15,302 nt of DNA from Planctomycetota bacterium. GTDB lineage: Bacteria > Planctomycetota > Planctomycetia > Pirellulales > Lacipirellulaceae. Shown piece by piece: positions 15,285-15,302 of this stretch (position 1 is the stretch's first letter; every line of letters starts with the position of its first letter). The DNA is taken from positions 1 to 15,302 of the forward strand of contig JAJRUA010000239.1 in assembly GCA_024278035.1 (NCBI GenBank). Reading direction: 5' to 3'. Both the position numbers and the translations under genes were made by a program. The notes under the pieces are model-generated. The model saw only the letters and a program-made list of their open reading frames with translations. It searched no databases and was not told the DNA's origin.

Positions 15285-15302
15285 GTGCTGAACCCGCCTT
15301 CA

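Noticed and set aside
15285..15302. GTG directly after the last stop as the start of another gene
   Set aside because: Only six codons are visible before the window ends and no ribosome binding site supports it.

Overview
The window reads as chromosomal DNA of a planctomycete, most likely in or near the Pirellulales. The main evidence is the N-terminal FESLEERRML motif of the giant surface protein at 7528-11979, which is typical of large planctomycete exported proteins. SdrD B-like modules, a secreted WD40 protein, frequent GTG starts and many starts with weak or no Shine-Dalgarno sequence agree with this. Assignment below phylum is inference.

Layout from left to right. Positions 1-251 hold no credible gene but carry a nested inverted-repeat structure (39-213, enclosing 68-171). 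Next is tyrS (252-1544), a normal tyrosyl-tRNA synthetase. A candidate promoter near 1593-1622 precedes a three-gene co-directional unit: an ABC exporter ATPase (1718-2620), an ABC-2 type permease with a very large non-cytoplasmic loop containing a histidine-rich stretch (2718-4559), and a membrane-anchored helical protein (4556-6205) whose start overlaps the permease stop as ATGA. A secreted seven-blade WD40 protein follows (6285-7445), then the 1483-residue surface protein (7528-11979). A UvrD/Rep-type helicase is convergent with it on the minus strand (14172-11998, 18 bases apart). The 338-base divergent gap 14173-14510 is dominated by a second inverted-repeat element (14220-14363). The window ends with a membrane-anchored TPR-like protein (14511-15284).

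The ABC ATPase, permease and anchored helical protein probably form one membrane complex. The WD40 protein and giant surface protein look like extracytoplasmic products that may or may not be related to it. tyrS, the helicase and the TPR-like protein look like housekeeping genes.

The most interesting signals are three. (1) Two related non-coding elements at 68-171 and 14220-14363 share C/G-block hairpins and G-quadruplex motifs but have different perfect terminal arms. (2) The giant protein alternates two kinds of SdrD-B module (A-B-A-B-A-B-A'), and all six of its cysteines sit as one pair in each B module. (3) The exporter permease loop has seven histidines in 55 residues. No CRISPR array, rRNA, tRNA, transposase or phage gene was seen.
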